A stretch of DNA of 50,849 bases from an uncultured Oscillospiraceae bacterium (GTDB taxonomy: Bacteria; Bacillota; Clostridia; Oscillospirales; Acutalibacteraceae). The notes under the pieces were generated by a model. It searched no databases, was not told the DNA's origin, and saw only the letters and a list, made by a program, of their open reading frames with translations. Below, one piece after another: positions 35,146-44,480 of the stretch. The first letter of the stretch is position 1. Each line of letters opens with the position of its first letter. The position numbers were made by a program, and so were the translations under genes. Where the stretch lies: contig CAJJNV010000014.1 in assembly GCA_905193225.1 (NCBI GenBank), positions 1 to 50,849 on the forward strand, in the 5' to 3' direction.

Positions 35146-35889
35146 TTGGCCATTAAAACGGTTAAGTGTCCGAAATGCGACAGCGAAACGGCCGTTATTA
35201 AAAACGACGAGGGAAAGGTGCTTTGCCCCTTTTGCGGCGAGGAAATAACCGACGTTCCCGAAGTTGGCGAGGGCGAGCAGTTTGAATATTCCGATACACC
35301 TAATGATGAGCAGAAAAACAAAAAAATTGTGCCTTTCGGGGAAGAAATAGACGTAAGCTTTGTGCTTTCGGAAATTGAGGTGGGCAACGCCCTTGAAACC
35401 TCGGGAAAGCTTAAAAAACGCAAGATTATTCCCTATATCGAGGCTGTGCTTTTCGGATTGCTGGGACTTTTTAGCCTGCTATCGATAATATTCAGCTATG
35501 CAGGTCTTTTCGGAATGGGCAAAAACAAGCCTCAGCTTTCCCACTATCTTGTGACGGTGGTTTGCTTTTGTATGGTGCCGGCGGTATTTACTCTTCCCGA
35601 TCGGCAAAAGAAAAAATACATCCGCGCCGCCACAACCGGCAACGAGGTCAACCTTAAAATATTCGACAATGTGCTTGAGGTGTGCGTGCTCGGCAATGAG
35701 GACGAGGGCTGGCAGCTTGAGCTTAACGGCGATTACGGCATAAACTACGAAAACAGACAGACCGTTTTAAGCCTTAAAACCGGTCAGATACTTGTCATTC
35801 CCGATCGTGCGGTCAGAGAGGATCAGCTTGAAAAGCTCCACGGCCGTTTCGGCGTTACAAAGGATCAGCAAGAGCCGCAAAAGGCATAG
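35146..35889 (+). CDS. Zinc-ribbon membrane protein of unknown function
   Basis: 247 residues. A double CxxC zinc ribbon lies at the N-terminus (CPKCDSE, CPFCGEE). An acidic linker follows, then two hydrophobic segments (about 100-123 and 132-150), and a C-terminal soluble domain that resembles YcxB-like modules (NLKIFDNVLEVCVLGNEDEGW...ILVIPDRAVREDQL). I do not recognise the family with certainty. TTG start with AGAGGATG eight bases upstream. It is inserted between gyrB and gyrA, which are adjacent in most Firmicutes, and is probably co-transcribed with them. Confidence 0.75.
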   Translation: MAIKTVKCPKCDSETAVIKNDEGKVLCPFCGEEITDVPEVGEGEQFEYSDTPNDEQKNKKIVPFGEEIDVSFVLSEIEVGNALETSGKLKKRKIIPYIEAVLFGLLGLFSLLSIIFSYAGLFGMGKNKPQLSHYLVTVVCFCMVPAVFTLPDRQKKKYIRAATTGNEVNLKIFDNVLEVCVLGNEDEGWQLELNGDYGINYENRQTVLSLKTGQILVIPDRAVREDQLEKLHGRFGVTKDQQEPQKA

Positions 35890-36015
35890 GCGGCTGATTT
35901 CGTATAGTTTTAATTAAGCATTGATCCTTTAAAACAATCCGTTTAAAAAGTCGCCCATGAAAAAGCCCCTTTAAAAAACAAATAAATGAAATTACATCCG
36001 AAAGGATAGGATAAT

Positions 36016-38595
36016 ATGAGTGAAAACGAATTTCAGCCCCACGCCAAGCAAATGGACGTGGAACTGGTTGATGAAATGCGCAAGGCCTACCTTGACTATT
36101 CAATGTCGGTCATCGTGGGACGCGCCCTTCCCGATGTGCGGGACGGCCTCAAGCCGGTTCACCGCCGTATTCTTTACACAATGTATGAAAACGGGCTGAC
36201 TCCCGATAAGGCTTACCGTAAATGCGCCGACACCGTCGGCTCGGTGCTCGGTCGCTATCATCCCCACGGCGACGCCAGCGTTTACGACGCACTTGTTAGA
36301 ATGGCCCAGGATTTCTCCCTTAGATATATGATGATCGACGGCCACGGAAACTTCGGTTCGGTGGACGGTTATCCCGCCGCCGCATACCGATACACCGAGG
36401 CAAAGCTGGCCAAAATATCCATGGAAATGCTCAGGGACATCGACAAGGAAACGGTTGATTTCCAGTCCAACTACGACGACCGTTTAAAGGAACCTACCGT
36501 TCTTCCTTCGAGAATTCCCAGCCTTCTTGTTAACGGATCGTCGGGTATTGCGGTGGGTATGGCCACCGAGATTCCTCCCCACAATTTAGGTGAAGTGGTC
36601 GACGGAATGTGTTACCTTATCGACAATCCCGAGGCTGATGTTTCCGATCTTATGGAGCACATCAAGGGACCCGATTTTCCCACCGGCGGAATTATTATGG
36701 GATATTCGGGAATACGCGCGGCATATGCTACCGGTCGCGGAAAGATCGTGCTTCGCGGAAAGGCCGAAATCGAGGAAACAAGAACGGGATATTACCGCAT
36801 TGTTATAACCGAGATTCCGTATAAGGTCAACAAGCAGGAGCTTGTTAAGTCATTTATCAACCTTATGAAGGACAAAAAGGTTGAAGGAATCGACGATGTG
36901 GTCGACTATTCCGGTCAGGACGGAATGAAGATAGTGGTCGACCTTAAAAGGGACGCCAATCCCCAGGTGGTGCTCAATCAGCTTTATTCTTATACGCAGC
37001 TTCAGGTCACCTTCGGCGCAATACTTTTAGCTCTCGACAAGGGCCGCCCGAGGATTATGACCCTTAAGGAAATGCTCCAGTGCTACATCGATTTCCAGTG
37101 CGAAGTGGTTACCCGCCGCACCATTTACGATCTGAAAAAGGCCAAGGACCGCGCCCACATTTTAGAGGCTCTTATAAAGGCCATCGATTTTATCGACGAG
37201 GTCATACGCATAATCCGCGGATCCAAGACCATTCCCGATTCTAAAATTGCTCTTGCCGAGCGCTTCGGTTTTGATGATGTTCAGACCACCGCTATTGTGC
37301 AGATGCCTTTAGGCCGTCTTGCAGGTCTGGAAAAAATGAAGCTGGAGGATGAGCTGGCCGGCCTTCTTGAGAAGATTGCCGAGCTTGAAGGAATACTCGG
37401 AGACGAGCGTAAGATCAAGGAAATTGTTAAGGATGAGGCATATGCCATCCGCGATCGTTATGTTGACGACCGCCGCACCGAGATCACCATGGTTTCGGGC
37501 GAGGTGGATATTGAGGATCTTATTCCCGATGAGGAAAGCATACTGACCCTTACCCACAACGGCTATATAAAGAGGCTTCCGGCCGACACCTATCGCCTGC
37601 AAAACCGCGGCGGCAGAGGTGTTACCGGTCTCGCCAAGAAGGACGACGATTTTGCCGAGTATATGTTTACCTGCACATCCCACGAACATGTGCTCTTCTT
37701 CTCTAATCTCGGCAGGGTCTATCGGCTTAAGGCATATCAGGTTCCCGAGGGCAGCCGTACCTCCAAGGGACTTAACATTATCAACCTCCTGCCCCTTGTG
37801 GAAAACGAAAAAATTACCGCCATGCTGCACATCCGCTCTATGGATGAACCCCTTAACCTTTGTATGCTCACAAAGAAGGGTATAATCAAGCGCACCCCCA
37901 TTTCTGCATACAATACGGCCAGAAAGGGCGGAATCATCGCCATCGATCTTGACGAGGACGACGAGCTTTGCTTTACGGCGCTGACCACCGGCGAGGACGA
38001 GATTGTCGTCGCCACAAAGAAGGGTATGGCCATCCGCTTTAAGGAAACCGATGCAAGGCTTCTCGGCCGCACGGCCCGAGGCGTCAGAGCCATCAACCTT
38101 TCGGACGAAAAGGACGACAGCGTTATCGGATGCGCCGTTGCAGAGGACGGAAAGAGCATTCTGACCGTTACCGAGACCGGTTTCGGACGGGTGAGCGATT
38201 TCGATAACTACCGTCTCCAGTCGAGAGGCGGAAAGGGTCTTATCAACTACCACACCGAGAAATTCGGCGATGTGGCCGCCGTGGCTGCCGTTTCGGGCGA
38301 AGAGGATGCCATTCTTATCTCTTCCGACGGCATTGTCATACGCATTCCTACCATCAGCATCAGCAGGTTTGCCCGTCCCTCCAAGGGCGTTAGGGTTATG
38401 AGAACGGCCGAGCAGGATAAGGTTATTACCCTTGCTCTGACCCCCCACGAGGAAGAAGAGCAAGCCGACGAGACCGCCGAAGCTGCCGAAATCGCAGAAA
38501 ACGGTGAAAACGGCGCAGAGGGTGCAGAAGAGACCGTCAATGTGACCGATACAGTCGACGCACAGGAAGCCAGTGACGAGGATTCCGATAACTGA
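36016..38595 (+). CDS. gyrA: DNA gyrase subunit A
   Basis: 859 residues. The breakage-reunion domain has the catalytic tyrosine Y126 in AAYRYTE; the C-terminal beta-pinwheel has the GyrA box QRGGKG-like motif (QSRGGKGL) and ends in a long acidic tail. In the quinolone-resistance region HPHGDASVYD, the residue equivalent to E. coli Ser83 is A87, while D91 (Asp87 equivalent) is kept. SD GAAAGGATAGGA. Confidence 0.98.
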   Translation: MSENEFQPHAKQMDVELVDEMRKAYLDYSMSVIVGRALPDVRDGLKPVHRRILYTMYENGLTPDKAYRKCADTVGSVLGRYHPHGDASVYDALVRMAQDFSLRYMMIDGHGNFGSVDGYPAAAYRYTEAKLAKISMEMLRDIDKETVDFQSNYDDRLKEPTVLPSRIPSLLVNGSSGIAVGMATEIPPHNLGEVVDGMCYLIDNPEADVSDLMEHIKGPDFPTGGIIMGYSGIRAAYATGRGKIVLRGKAEIEETRTGYYRIVITEIPYKVNKQELVKSFINLMKDKKVEGIDDVVDYSGQDGMKIVVDLKRDANPQVVLNQLYSYTQLQVTFGAILLALDKGRPRIMTLKEMLQCYIDFQCEVVTRRTIYDLKKAKDRAHILEALIKAIDFIDEVIRIIRGSKTIPDSKIALAERFGFDDVQTTAIVQMPLGRLAGLEKMKLEDELAGLLEKIAELEGILGDERKIKEIVKDEAYAIRDRYVDDRRTEITMVSGEVDIEDLIPDEESILTLTHNGYIKRLPADTYRLQNRGGRGVTGLAKKDDDFAEYMFTCTSHEHVLFFSNLGRVYRLKAYQVPEGSRTSKGLNIINLLPLVENEKITAMLHIRSMDEPLNLCMLTKKGIIKRTPISAYNTARKGGIIAIDLDEDDELCFTALTTGEDEIVVATKKGMAIRFKETDARLLGRTARGVRAINLSDEKDDSVIGCAVAEDGKSILTVTETGFGRVSDFDNYRLQSRGGKGLINYHTEKFGDVAAVAAVSGEEDAILISSDGIVIRIPTISISRFARPSKGVRVMRTAEQDKVITLALTPHEEEEQADETAEAAEIAENGENGAEGAEETVNVTDTVDAQEASDEDSDN

Positions 38596-38652
38596 AATGC
38601 TGTCGGTACTGAATAAACCGCCAATTGTATAATTTTCTTATATAAAAAAGAA

Positions 38653-38690
38653 AAATCTCCCGGACAAAAGTGCCCGGGAGATTTAATTAT
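38653..38690. terminator. Bidirectional terminator after gyrA
   Basis: AAATCTCCCGG pairs with CCGGGAGATTT; A-rich before and T-rich after. It separates convergent gyrA and the DUF5662 gene and can serve both strands. Confidence 0.85.
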
Positions 38691-38730
38691 GCAAAAAACT
38701 AATTTTATGTAGGTTGGTATGGCCGATCGG

Positions 38731-39267
38731 TCAATACTCCTTTTTTGCTTTGACGATACCTTTTAGGTAGGCAAAGGTTTTTTGCTCGCCTTTTTGCGCA
38801 AGCATTTTTAAAAGAAACTCGAGAAATGCCGCTGTTTCGGGGTGCATGGTGCGGGAATCGATGCCCCTCATATAGTATTCGAGAGGATAGTCGTCGGTAT
38901 AATTTTCTCCACGGTATATCTTGCTGGCCGCTACCCTGTCGCAGAACATCTCGGCCGCATACCGAAGGGGCATTTTTACCGGACAGACCTGCTGCTTTTT
39001 AATGTCGAAATCGGTCCAGTACTCAAAATGATGCTTGTTTCTGCCCTTGTGGTGCATCCAGGCCGAGGAATAGCCGAAAAGCTCACGCTCGGTGACGTTG
39101 GGACTGCGCTTGCCGTTATAGTATTTTGCGCCGGGAATAAATTCGGCGGGAGAATATTTTGAAAGGTCGTGCAAAAGACCGCGAAAGCCAAGCCCCGCTT
39201 TAAAGCAGTGGGAAATGACCTTGTGGCGGTGTTTTGTTATTGTGCGAAAGTGCTTTATGGGGTGCAA
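38731..39267 (-). CDS. DUF5662-family protein
   Basis: 178 residues. It has several His/Asp motifs that could bind metal: HRHKVISHC, LLHDLSKYSPAEF and WMHHKGRNKHHFEYW. The pattern matches the DUF5662 family (sometimes vaguely called catalase-like); no activity is known to me. TTG start at 39267 with AAGGAGAGG about eight bases upstream. Last gene of the minus-strand block. Confidence 0.8.
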   Translation of the reverse strand: MHPIKHFRTITKHRHKVISHCFKAGLGFRGLLHDLSKYSPAEFIPGAKYYNGKRSPNVTERELFGYSSAWMHHKGRNKHHFEYWTDFDIKKQQVCPVKMPLRYAAEMFCDRVAASKIYRGENYTDDYPLEYYMRGIDSRTMHPETAAFLEFLLKMLAQKGEQKTFAYLKGIVKAKKEY

Positions 39268-39386
39268 AAAGGGTCCTCTCCTTGCTTAAGCTTTTGTGGT
39301 TACATTTTTTGCTTTTGCCAAAATCCCGGCAAAGCATTCGGTCAAAGGGGATTTCCGTCCTTAAAGGAGTTTCTTTTCGGAAAAAT

Positions 39387-40691
39387 TTATTCCTTCCCTT
39401 TTCTGACCAGCTTTTGAAAGAGAAAGCGGGAGGTATCCTCCACACGCTGCATGGCAATGTTGATTTCGCTGAAGGCGCGGCACATTTCGTCAAAACGTAC
39501 CCTTTCCCTTTTGTGCTCGTCGCTTTTGAACCGTTCGGCCACCTGCTCATACCGCTTTACCGCCTTTTCAACGGCATCATCCCAGGAGATATATATTTCG
39601 TCCATGGCGGTTTGGCCTAAAACCTTCAGTTTGTCCCGATTGTCGCAGGCATAGGAAAGACATTTTGCCATAGATTCGCCGTTTTCATCGATCAAAAGGC
39701 CGGTCTTTCCGTCCTCAATGCCTTCCGAAGCGCAGCTGTCCTTAAGCAGGACGCTGGCCTTGCCGCAGGCCGCCGCTTCCCGCACAACTATGCCGTTTGT
39801 GTCGAAAGAGGAAGGAAAAAGGAAAAGATCCGAAAGGGTAAAGTATCCGCGGATGGTCTCACGGTTATGTATGGCACCGGTGAAAATGCATCGGTCGGAA
39901 ATGCCCAGGGTTTTGGCGTAGGCCTCTATTTCCGGCCGCTCGACGCTGTCTCCCACAAAGATCATACGGAAGTCTTTTCCCTCTGCCGCAATTTCCTTTA
40001 ATCCGTCGAGAATAATCCTTGCGCCTTTATACCACATCAGACGTCCCACAAAGAGAAATACCGGGACATCAGGCGGAAGATTATGCTTTGCCCGCAGCTT
40101 CTCCACAAGCTCCTTTGAGGCAAGACCCTTTGAAAGGTCAACGCCGTTTTCCATAACCACGTAGTCTCCTTCATATCCGAGACCGCGCAAATTTTCTCCG
40201 GCGCCCTTGCTCACCACCCACACCTCATCGCAGGCAGAAATGTTGCCTACAAGGAACTTTTTGGCGGTTTTGCGGAGAAAATTCAGCTCCACAGCCTTGT
40301 TTATTTCAATGTCGAATTTTGTGTGGTAGGTGAAAACAATGGGAGCATCGACCTCCTGCTGAACCATACGGGCCAGAAAGGTTGAGGAAAAGGGACAGTG
40401 GGTATGCAGCAGCACGGGATGAGACGATTTTATGGCGTTTATGGCCTTTTTTCCGAAGGGATAGCCAAGGCGGTAGCCAAACCGCTTTGTTGTGTTTAAG
40501 CTTGAATACCGGATGACCGGAAAGTCAAAATTGCTGTCGTCGGCTCCGGGGTATGAAGGTGTGGCTACCGTCACGTCGATGTCTTTGCCGGTCATATATT
40601 TTGCATAATTAACTACGGCGTTTTCCACCCCGTCGATAAGGGGCGGAAAAGAATCGTTTAAAAGACAAACCGAGCCGTTTTCAAACATCAA
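39387..40691 (-). CDS. GT4 glycosyltransferase
   Basis: 434 residues, GT-B fold. N-terminal NDSFPPLIDGVENAVVNYA, HTHCPFS and YHTKFDIE; donor-site motif FPSSFDTNGIVVREAAACG (E-x7-E type). The subtype resembles diacylglycerol or phosphatidylinositol glycosyltransferases, so an envelope glycolipid role is likely but inferred. It is a paralogue of the C-terminal half of the fusion at 859-3102. Two adjacent ATGs (40691 and 40688) could start it; AAGGTG is five and eight bases away respectively. About 40 bases after serS. Confidence 0.9.
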   Translation of the reverse strand: MMFENGSVCLLNDSFPPLIDGVENAVVNYAKYMTGKDIDVTVATPSYPGADDSNFDFPVIRYSSLNTTKRFGYRLGYPFGKKAINAIKSSHPVLLHTHCPFSSTFLARMVQQEVDAPIVFTYHTKFDIEINKAVELNFLRKTAKKFLVGNISACDEVWVVSKGAGENLRGLGYEGDYVVMENGVDLSKGLASKELVEKLRAKHNLPPDVPVFLFVGRLMWYKGARIILDGLKEIAAEGKDFRMIFVGDSVERPEIEAYAKTLGISDRCIFTGAIHNRETIRGYFTLSDLFLFPSSFDTNGIVVREAAACGKASVLLKDSCASEGIEDGKTGLLIDENGESMAKCLSYACDNRDKLKVLGQTAMDEIYISWDDAVEKAVKRYEQVAERFKSDEHKRERVRFDEMCRAFSEINIAMQRVEDTSRFLFQKLVRKGKE

Positions 40692-40732
40692 ATCACCTTC
40701 TCTTAAATGATCAAAACGATTATATGCGGAAA

Positions 40733-42004
40733 TTATCCGATAACGTCGGTGTTTATATATTTTCTAAGCACTTCGGGAACGGTAACGGTACCGTCGGCGT
40801 TCTGATAGTTTTCAAGAATTGCGGCCACCGTTCTGCCGACGGCAAGTCCCGATCCGTTGAGGGTGTGTACAAACTTGGCTTTATCGCCGGCTCCGTCCTT
40901 ATAACGGATGGCGGCACGGCGGGCCTGATAATCCTCGAAATTGGAGCAGCTGGAGATTTCGCAATAACGGTTGTAGCTGGGCAGCCATACCTCAATGTCG
41001 TAGGTCATTGCCGAGGAAAATCCAAGGTCTCCGGCAGACAGGCAGACAACGCGATAGGGCAGTCCAAGCATCTGAAGCAGCTTTTCGGCGTCGTTTGTAA
41101 GGGTTTCAAGCTCGTCGTAAGAATGCTCGGGCTTTACGAATTTAACAAGCTCGACCTTGTGGAACTGGTGCTGGCGGATAAGGCCTCTTGTATCCCTTCC
41201 GGCAGAGCCTGCCTCGGCGCGGAAACAGGCCGAAAATGCGCAATATTTAAGGGGAAGCTTGCTGCCGTCGAGAATGTCGTCACGATACATATTCGTTACC
41301 GGAACCTCGGCGGTGGGAATGAGAAACTCGTCCGAGCCGTGGATACGATAGGCATCCTCCTCAAACTTGGGAAGCTGGCCGGTGCCGGTCATGGATGCGC
41401 GGTTGACGAGATAGGGCGGAATGATCTCCTCATATCCGTTGTCGGCGTGGGTGTCCATAAAAAAGCAGAAAACGGCGCGTTCAAGACGTGCACCCAGTCC
41501 TCTGTAAAAATGGAATCGCGCACCCGATACCTTGGCTGCGGTTTCGGGATCGAGAATGCCCAGATCCTTGCCTAAATCCCAGTGGGCCTTGGCTTCAAAA
41601 TCAAACTTTCTCGGCTCGCCCCAACGGCGCAGCTCGCGGTTTTCCTTGTCATCTTCACCGTCGGGAATGGTGGGGTTGGGCATATTGGGAATGGAAAGAA
41701 GAATGTTTCTCTGCTTTTCGGTCAGCTCGGAAATTTCCTTGTCGCATTCCTTAACATCGTCGGAAAGGGTTTTCATGCGGGCCATAATCTCCGAAAGATC
41801 GCCCCCCTCCTTTTTGATAAGGGGAATTTCCTTTGATGCGGCGTTTTGCTCGGCCTTGAATTTATCGGCCTTGCTGCTGATGACACGGCGCTGTTCGTCG
41901 ATTTTAAGCAGCTCGTCAATGGCAGCGGAATAATCCCCGTTGCGGCGGTTGACGGCCGCTTTGACCGCCTCGGGATTTTGTCTTATAAGTTTAATATCTA
42001 ACAT
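40733..42004 (-). CDS. serS: Seryl-tRNA synthetase
   Basis: 423 residues. An N-terminal coiled-coil arm (about 30-105) binds the long variable arm of tRNA-Ser. The class II catalytic core has motif 2 FRAEAGSAGRDTRGLIRQHQ and motif 3 GSGLAVGRTVAAILEN. Start ATG with AGAAAGGTTGG upstream. It follows parB by 15 bases, so it is likely in the parA-parB operon, an arrangement I regard as uncommon. Confidence 0.97.
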   Translation of the reverse strand: MLDIKLIRQNPEAVKAAVNRRNGDYSAAIDELLKIDEQRRVISSKADKFKAEQNAASKEIPLIKKEGGDLSEIMARMKTLSDDVKECDKEISELTEKQRNILLSIPNMPNPTIPDGEDDKENRELRRWGEPRKFDFEAKAHWDLGKDLGILDPETAAKVSGARFHFYRGLGARLERAVFCFFMDTHADNGYEEIIPPYLVNRASMTGTGQLPKFEEDAYRIHGSDEFLIPTAEVPVTNMYRDDILDGSKLPLKYCAFSACFRAEAGSAGRDTRGLIRQHQFHKVELVKFVKPEHSYDELETLTNDAEKLLQMLGLPYRVVCLSAGDLGFSSAMTYDIEVWLPSYNRYCEISSCSNFEDYQARRAAIRYKDGAGDKAKFVHTLNGSGLAVGRTVAAILENYQNADGTVTVPEVLRKYINTDVIG

Positions 42005-42019
42005 AAATTACCAACCTTT

Positions 42020-42865
42020 CTATTCTCCCAGCTTGTTTGCCAGATCCTTTAATTCGTTGACATTGTAGAATTCTATTTGAAGGGTGCCTTTACCCTTGTT
42101 GGCCAGCACCTTTACCCTACGGCCGAGGTTTTCCGAAAGCGAAAGCTCAACCTCGTCGTAAATGCTGGGGCGGGAAAGCAGTCTCGCCATTTTTTTACGC
42201 TTATCGGCTTCATTCGCGTTTTTGGCCATATCTTCGATGGTGCGGACGTTTGCGCCGGTGGATGCAGCCTTTGCCGCCTTGCGGAGGGCGCGTTTATCGG
42301 TAAAGGCAAGCAGCGCGCGGCCGTGGCTGGCCGAAATGATGCCGGCTTTCATCAGCTCAAGAATGTCGTCGGGAAGCTCGAGCAGACGGATGGAATTGGC
42401 CACCGCCGAACGGGATTTGCCCATTCGCTCGGAAACCTCCTCCTGGGTCAGGCCGAAGTCGTCCATAAGGCTTTTATATCCTGCCGCCTCTTCAACAGGG
42501 TTAAGATCCTCTCTCTGGAGGTTTTCCACAAGGGCTATTTCGGCCGTTTGGGAATTACTCAGCTCCTTTATGACCACCGGAACGGTGGAAAGGCCGGCAA
42601 TGCGGGAGGCACGCCAACGACGCTCACCTGCCACAAGCTGATAGCGGTCGCCCTTAACCGGACGAACCACAAGGGGTTGAAGCAGGCCGTATCTTTTGAT
42701 GCTGTCGGCCAGCTCCTCAAGAGCCTCCTGGTCGAAGTCTTTACGGGGCTGATCCCGGTTAGGTTCGATATCCATAATGGAAATTTCGGCGGGAGAATTG
42801 GGCTCTGTGGTGTTTTCGGCAAAAAGCGAGCCGAGACCTTTATTGAGTCCGCCTTTCTTGGCCAT
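42020..42865 (-). CDS. parB: ParB/Spo0J chromosome-partition protein
   Basis: 281 residues. N-terminal CTP-binding domain with GERRWRA (80-86) and LVENLQREDLNPVEEA, central helix-turn-helix (about 142-168, LTQEEVSERMGKSRSAVANSIRLL) that recognises parS, and a C-terminal dimerisation domain. It loads on parS, spreads as a CTP-dependent clamp and recruits SMC. SD GAAAGGATG. Confidence 0.97.
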   Translation of the reverse strand: MAKKGGLNKGLGSLFAENTTEPNSPAEISIMDIEPNRDQPRKDFDQEALEELADSIKRYGLLQPLVVRPVKGDRYQLVAGERRWRASRIAGLSTVPVVIKELSNSQTAEIALVENLQREDLNPVEEAAGYKSLMDDFGLTQEEVSERMGKSRSAVANSIRLLELPDDILELMKAGIISASHGRALLAFTDKRALRKAAKAASTGANVRTIEDMAKNANEADKRKKMARLLSRPSIYDEVELSLSENLGRRVKVLANKGKGTLQIEFYNVNELKDLANKLGE

Positions 42866-42950
42866 TTAAATCATCCTTTCTTTTTGAACATAAATATGTA
42901 TGAAGATTGCTGCCGATAATGGAGGGGTATTTAGAGTGTTGCAAAAAAAA

Positions 42951-42966
42951 TGTTTCACGTGAAACA
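42951..42966. other. parS site 5
   Basis: Perfect palindrome in the parA-parB intergenic gap, with A and T runs on its flanks. Confidence 0.93.
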
Positions 42967-43103
42967 TTTTTGAAAATACATCCCACGATTCCTTTATTGC
43001 AGGGGTTGCGGCGTTTTGAAGGGGGCGGTTTAAGCCTGTACGGCGTCCGATTTAACCGAACGGATGGGCAGCAAAATCAAATGAATCCTTCTTAGGAATA
43101 AAA

Positions 43104-43119
43104 TGTTTCACGTGAAACA
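43104..43119. other. parS site 6
   Basis: Perfect palindrome 8 bp past the parA stop codon. Confidence 0.93.
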
Positions 43120-43127
43120 TTTTGTCG

Positions 43128-43895
43128 CTATTTTTTGTTGCGCTTCAAAAGCTCTTTTGAAAGCTCGCTGTATGCTCTGGCGCCCTTGGAGGTTTTATCG
43201 TAGTACATTATTGGCAGACCGTAGCTGGGGGCCTCGGAAATTCTGACCGCACGGGGAATGGCGGTTTTAAAGAGCTTTTTGGGGAAGAACTTTTTGACCT
43301 CAGAAACCACCTGACGGGTAAGATTGAGGCGGTTGTCGTACATGGTCAGTACAATTCCCTCAATTTCAAGTGAAGGATTGTAAAGCCGCTTTATCTGCTT
43401 TGTTGACGACACAAGCTGAGAAAGTCCTTCGAGAGCGTAATATTCGCACTGAATGGGAACAATCATGGTGTCGGCTGCGCAAAGGCAGTTTATTGTGATA
43501 AGGCCGAGGGAGGGCGGGCAATCGATGAAGATGTAGCTGTATTTGTCGACGATGGGTGCAAGCGAACGGCGAAGACGTGAATCACGCTGTTCCATAGCGC
43601 AAAGCTCGATTTCGGCGCCTGCAAGGTCGATACTGGATGGAATGATGTCCACTCCCTGAAATTTTGTGTGAACTATGGCCTTATTAACCGGCTCGGAGCC
43701 CACTAAAAGGTCATAACTGCTTACTTTAACATCTCTTTTGTCGATTCCGTAGCCGCTGGTGGCGTTTCCCTGAGGATCAAGGTCCACAAGAAGCACCTTT
43801 TTGCCCAGCTTTCCCACTCCCGCCGCAAGGTTGACCGCCGTTGTGGTTTTTCCGACGCCTCCCTTTTGGTTGGCAATGGCAATGGTTTTAGACAA
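43128..43895 (-). CDS. parA: ParA/Soj partition ATPase
   Basis: 255 residues. Deviant Walker A KGGVGKTT (11-18) with the signature lysine, Walker B FIDCPPSLG, and LVDLDPQGNATSG. It lacks an N-terminal DNA-binding domain, as in chromosomal Soj. I prefer the TTG at 43895 (MSKTIAIANQKGG), six bases after GAGGTG; a GTG at 43904 in the same frame overlaps that SD. It works with ParB on origin segregation and in Bacillus also modulates DnaA. Confidence 0.96.
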   Translation of the reverse strand: MSKTIAIANQKGGVGKTTTAVNLAAGVGKLGKKVLLVDLDPQGNATSGYGIDKRDVKVSSYDLLVGSEPVNKAIVHTKFQGVDIIPSSIDLAGAEIELCAMEQRDSRLRRSLAPIVDKYSYIFIDCPPSLGLITINCLCAADTMIVPIQCEYYALEGLSQLVSSTKQIKRLYNPSLEIEGIVLTMYDNRLNLTRQVVSEVKKFFPKKLFKTAIPRAVRISEAPSYGLPIMYYDKTSKGARAYSELSKELLKRNKK

Positions 43896-43992
43896 GCATA
43901 ACACCTCTTATTTGTCTGAAAATGCAGATTTGTGTGCATCCTGCGCCGCAGTAAGCGGGTTTTGGAACGCATCTTTTTAAATCATATTATAT

Positions 43993-44020
43993 ATTGTAAG
44001 TATATCACAATGTCGGACAA
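43993..44020 (-). promoter_or_regulatory. Possible parA promoter
   Basis: On the minus strand TTGTCC (44020-44015), 16-bp spacer, TACAAT (43998-43993). A nearby TATAAT-like string could be used instead. Confidence 0.5.
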
Positions 44021-44066
44021 AATAAAAGGGGTTTTTAGCCATTAGGGCATATTTTTTGCGGTAAAT

Positions 44067-44082
44067 TGTTTCACGTGAAACA
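44067..44082. other. parS site 7
   Basis: Perfect 16-bp palindrome; here the flanks are AAAT/ATTT rather than AAAA/TTTT. Confidence 0.93.
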
Positions 44083-44130
44083 ATTTTAAACCACAAAAAG
44101 AAGAACGCCCCGGAATTTTTCGCAAAATAA

Positions 44131-44146
44131 TGTTTCACGTGAAACA
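44131..44146. other. parS site 8
   Basis: Perfect 16-bp palindrome, 64 bp from site 7. Confidence 0.93.
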
Positions 44147-44190
44147 ATTATGGCTGTCAAAAGGTTCGCAGTTTAAAATGCCCGAAAAAA

Positions 44191-44206
44191 TGTTTCACGT
44201 GAAACA
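44191..44206. other. parS site 9
   Basis: Perfect 16-bp palindrome with AAAA/TTTT flanks, 60 bp from site 8. Confidence 0.93.
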
Positions 44207-44299
44207 TTTTATAGCTGCAAATCATATAGGATTTTAAAAAGGCCGATTATTATCCTGATGAAAGTAACGAGTATCCCATAGCATATAGGCAATTGCGCC

Positions 44300-44328
44300 T
44301 TGTAAAGAGCATCAATATATGATACAAT
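44300..44328 (+). promoter_or_regulatory. Probable promoter of the flavoprotein pair
   Basis: TTGTAA (44300-44305), 17-bp spacer, TACAAT (44323-44328). The transcript would carry parS sites 10 and 11 in its leader. Confidence 0.55.
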
Positions 44329-44421
44329 AATAAAGATAAAAACACGTGGTACTTTCGGAATGTATGGTTAGGCTATGAAGCACGGCACCGGCTTCCCGAA
44401 TGTGCAAAACCGATTAAAAAT

Positions 44422-44437
44422 TGTTTCACGTGAAACA
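44422..44437. other. parS site 10
   Basis: Perfect 16-bp palindrome with AAAAT/ATTTT-type flanks. Confidence 0.93.
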
Positions 44438-44480
44438 ATTTTGACCGAAAAAATAATTCAGGCAAAAAATAAAGAAAAAA

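Noticed and set aside
121..44206. parS sites acting as intrinsic terminators
   Set aside because: With A/T flanks they could form a hairpin followed by T residues, but the stem has few GC pairs and several sites lie in promoter leaders.
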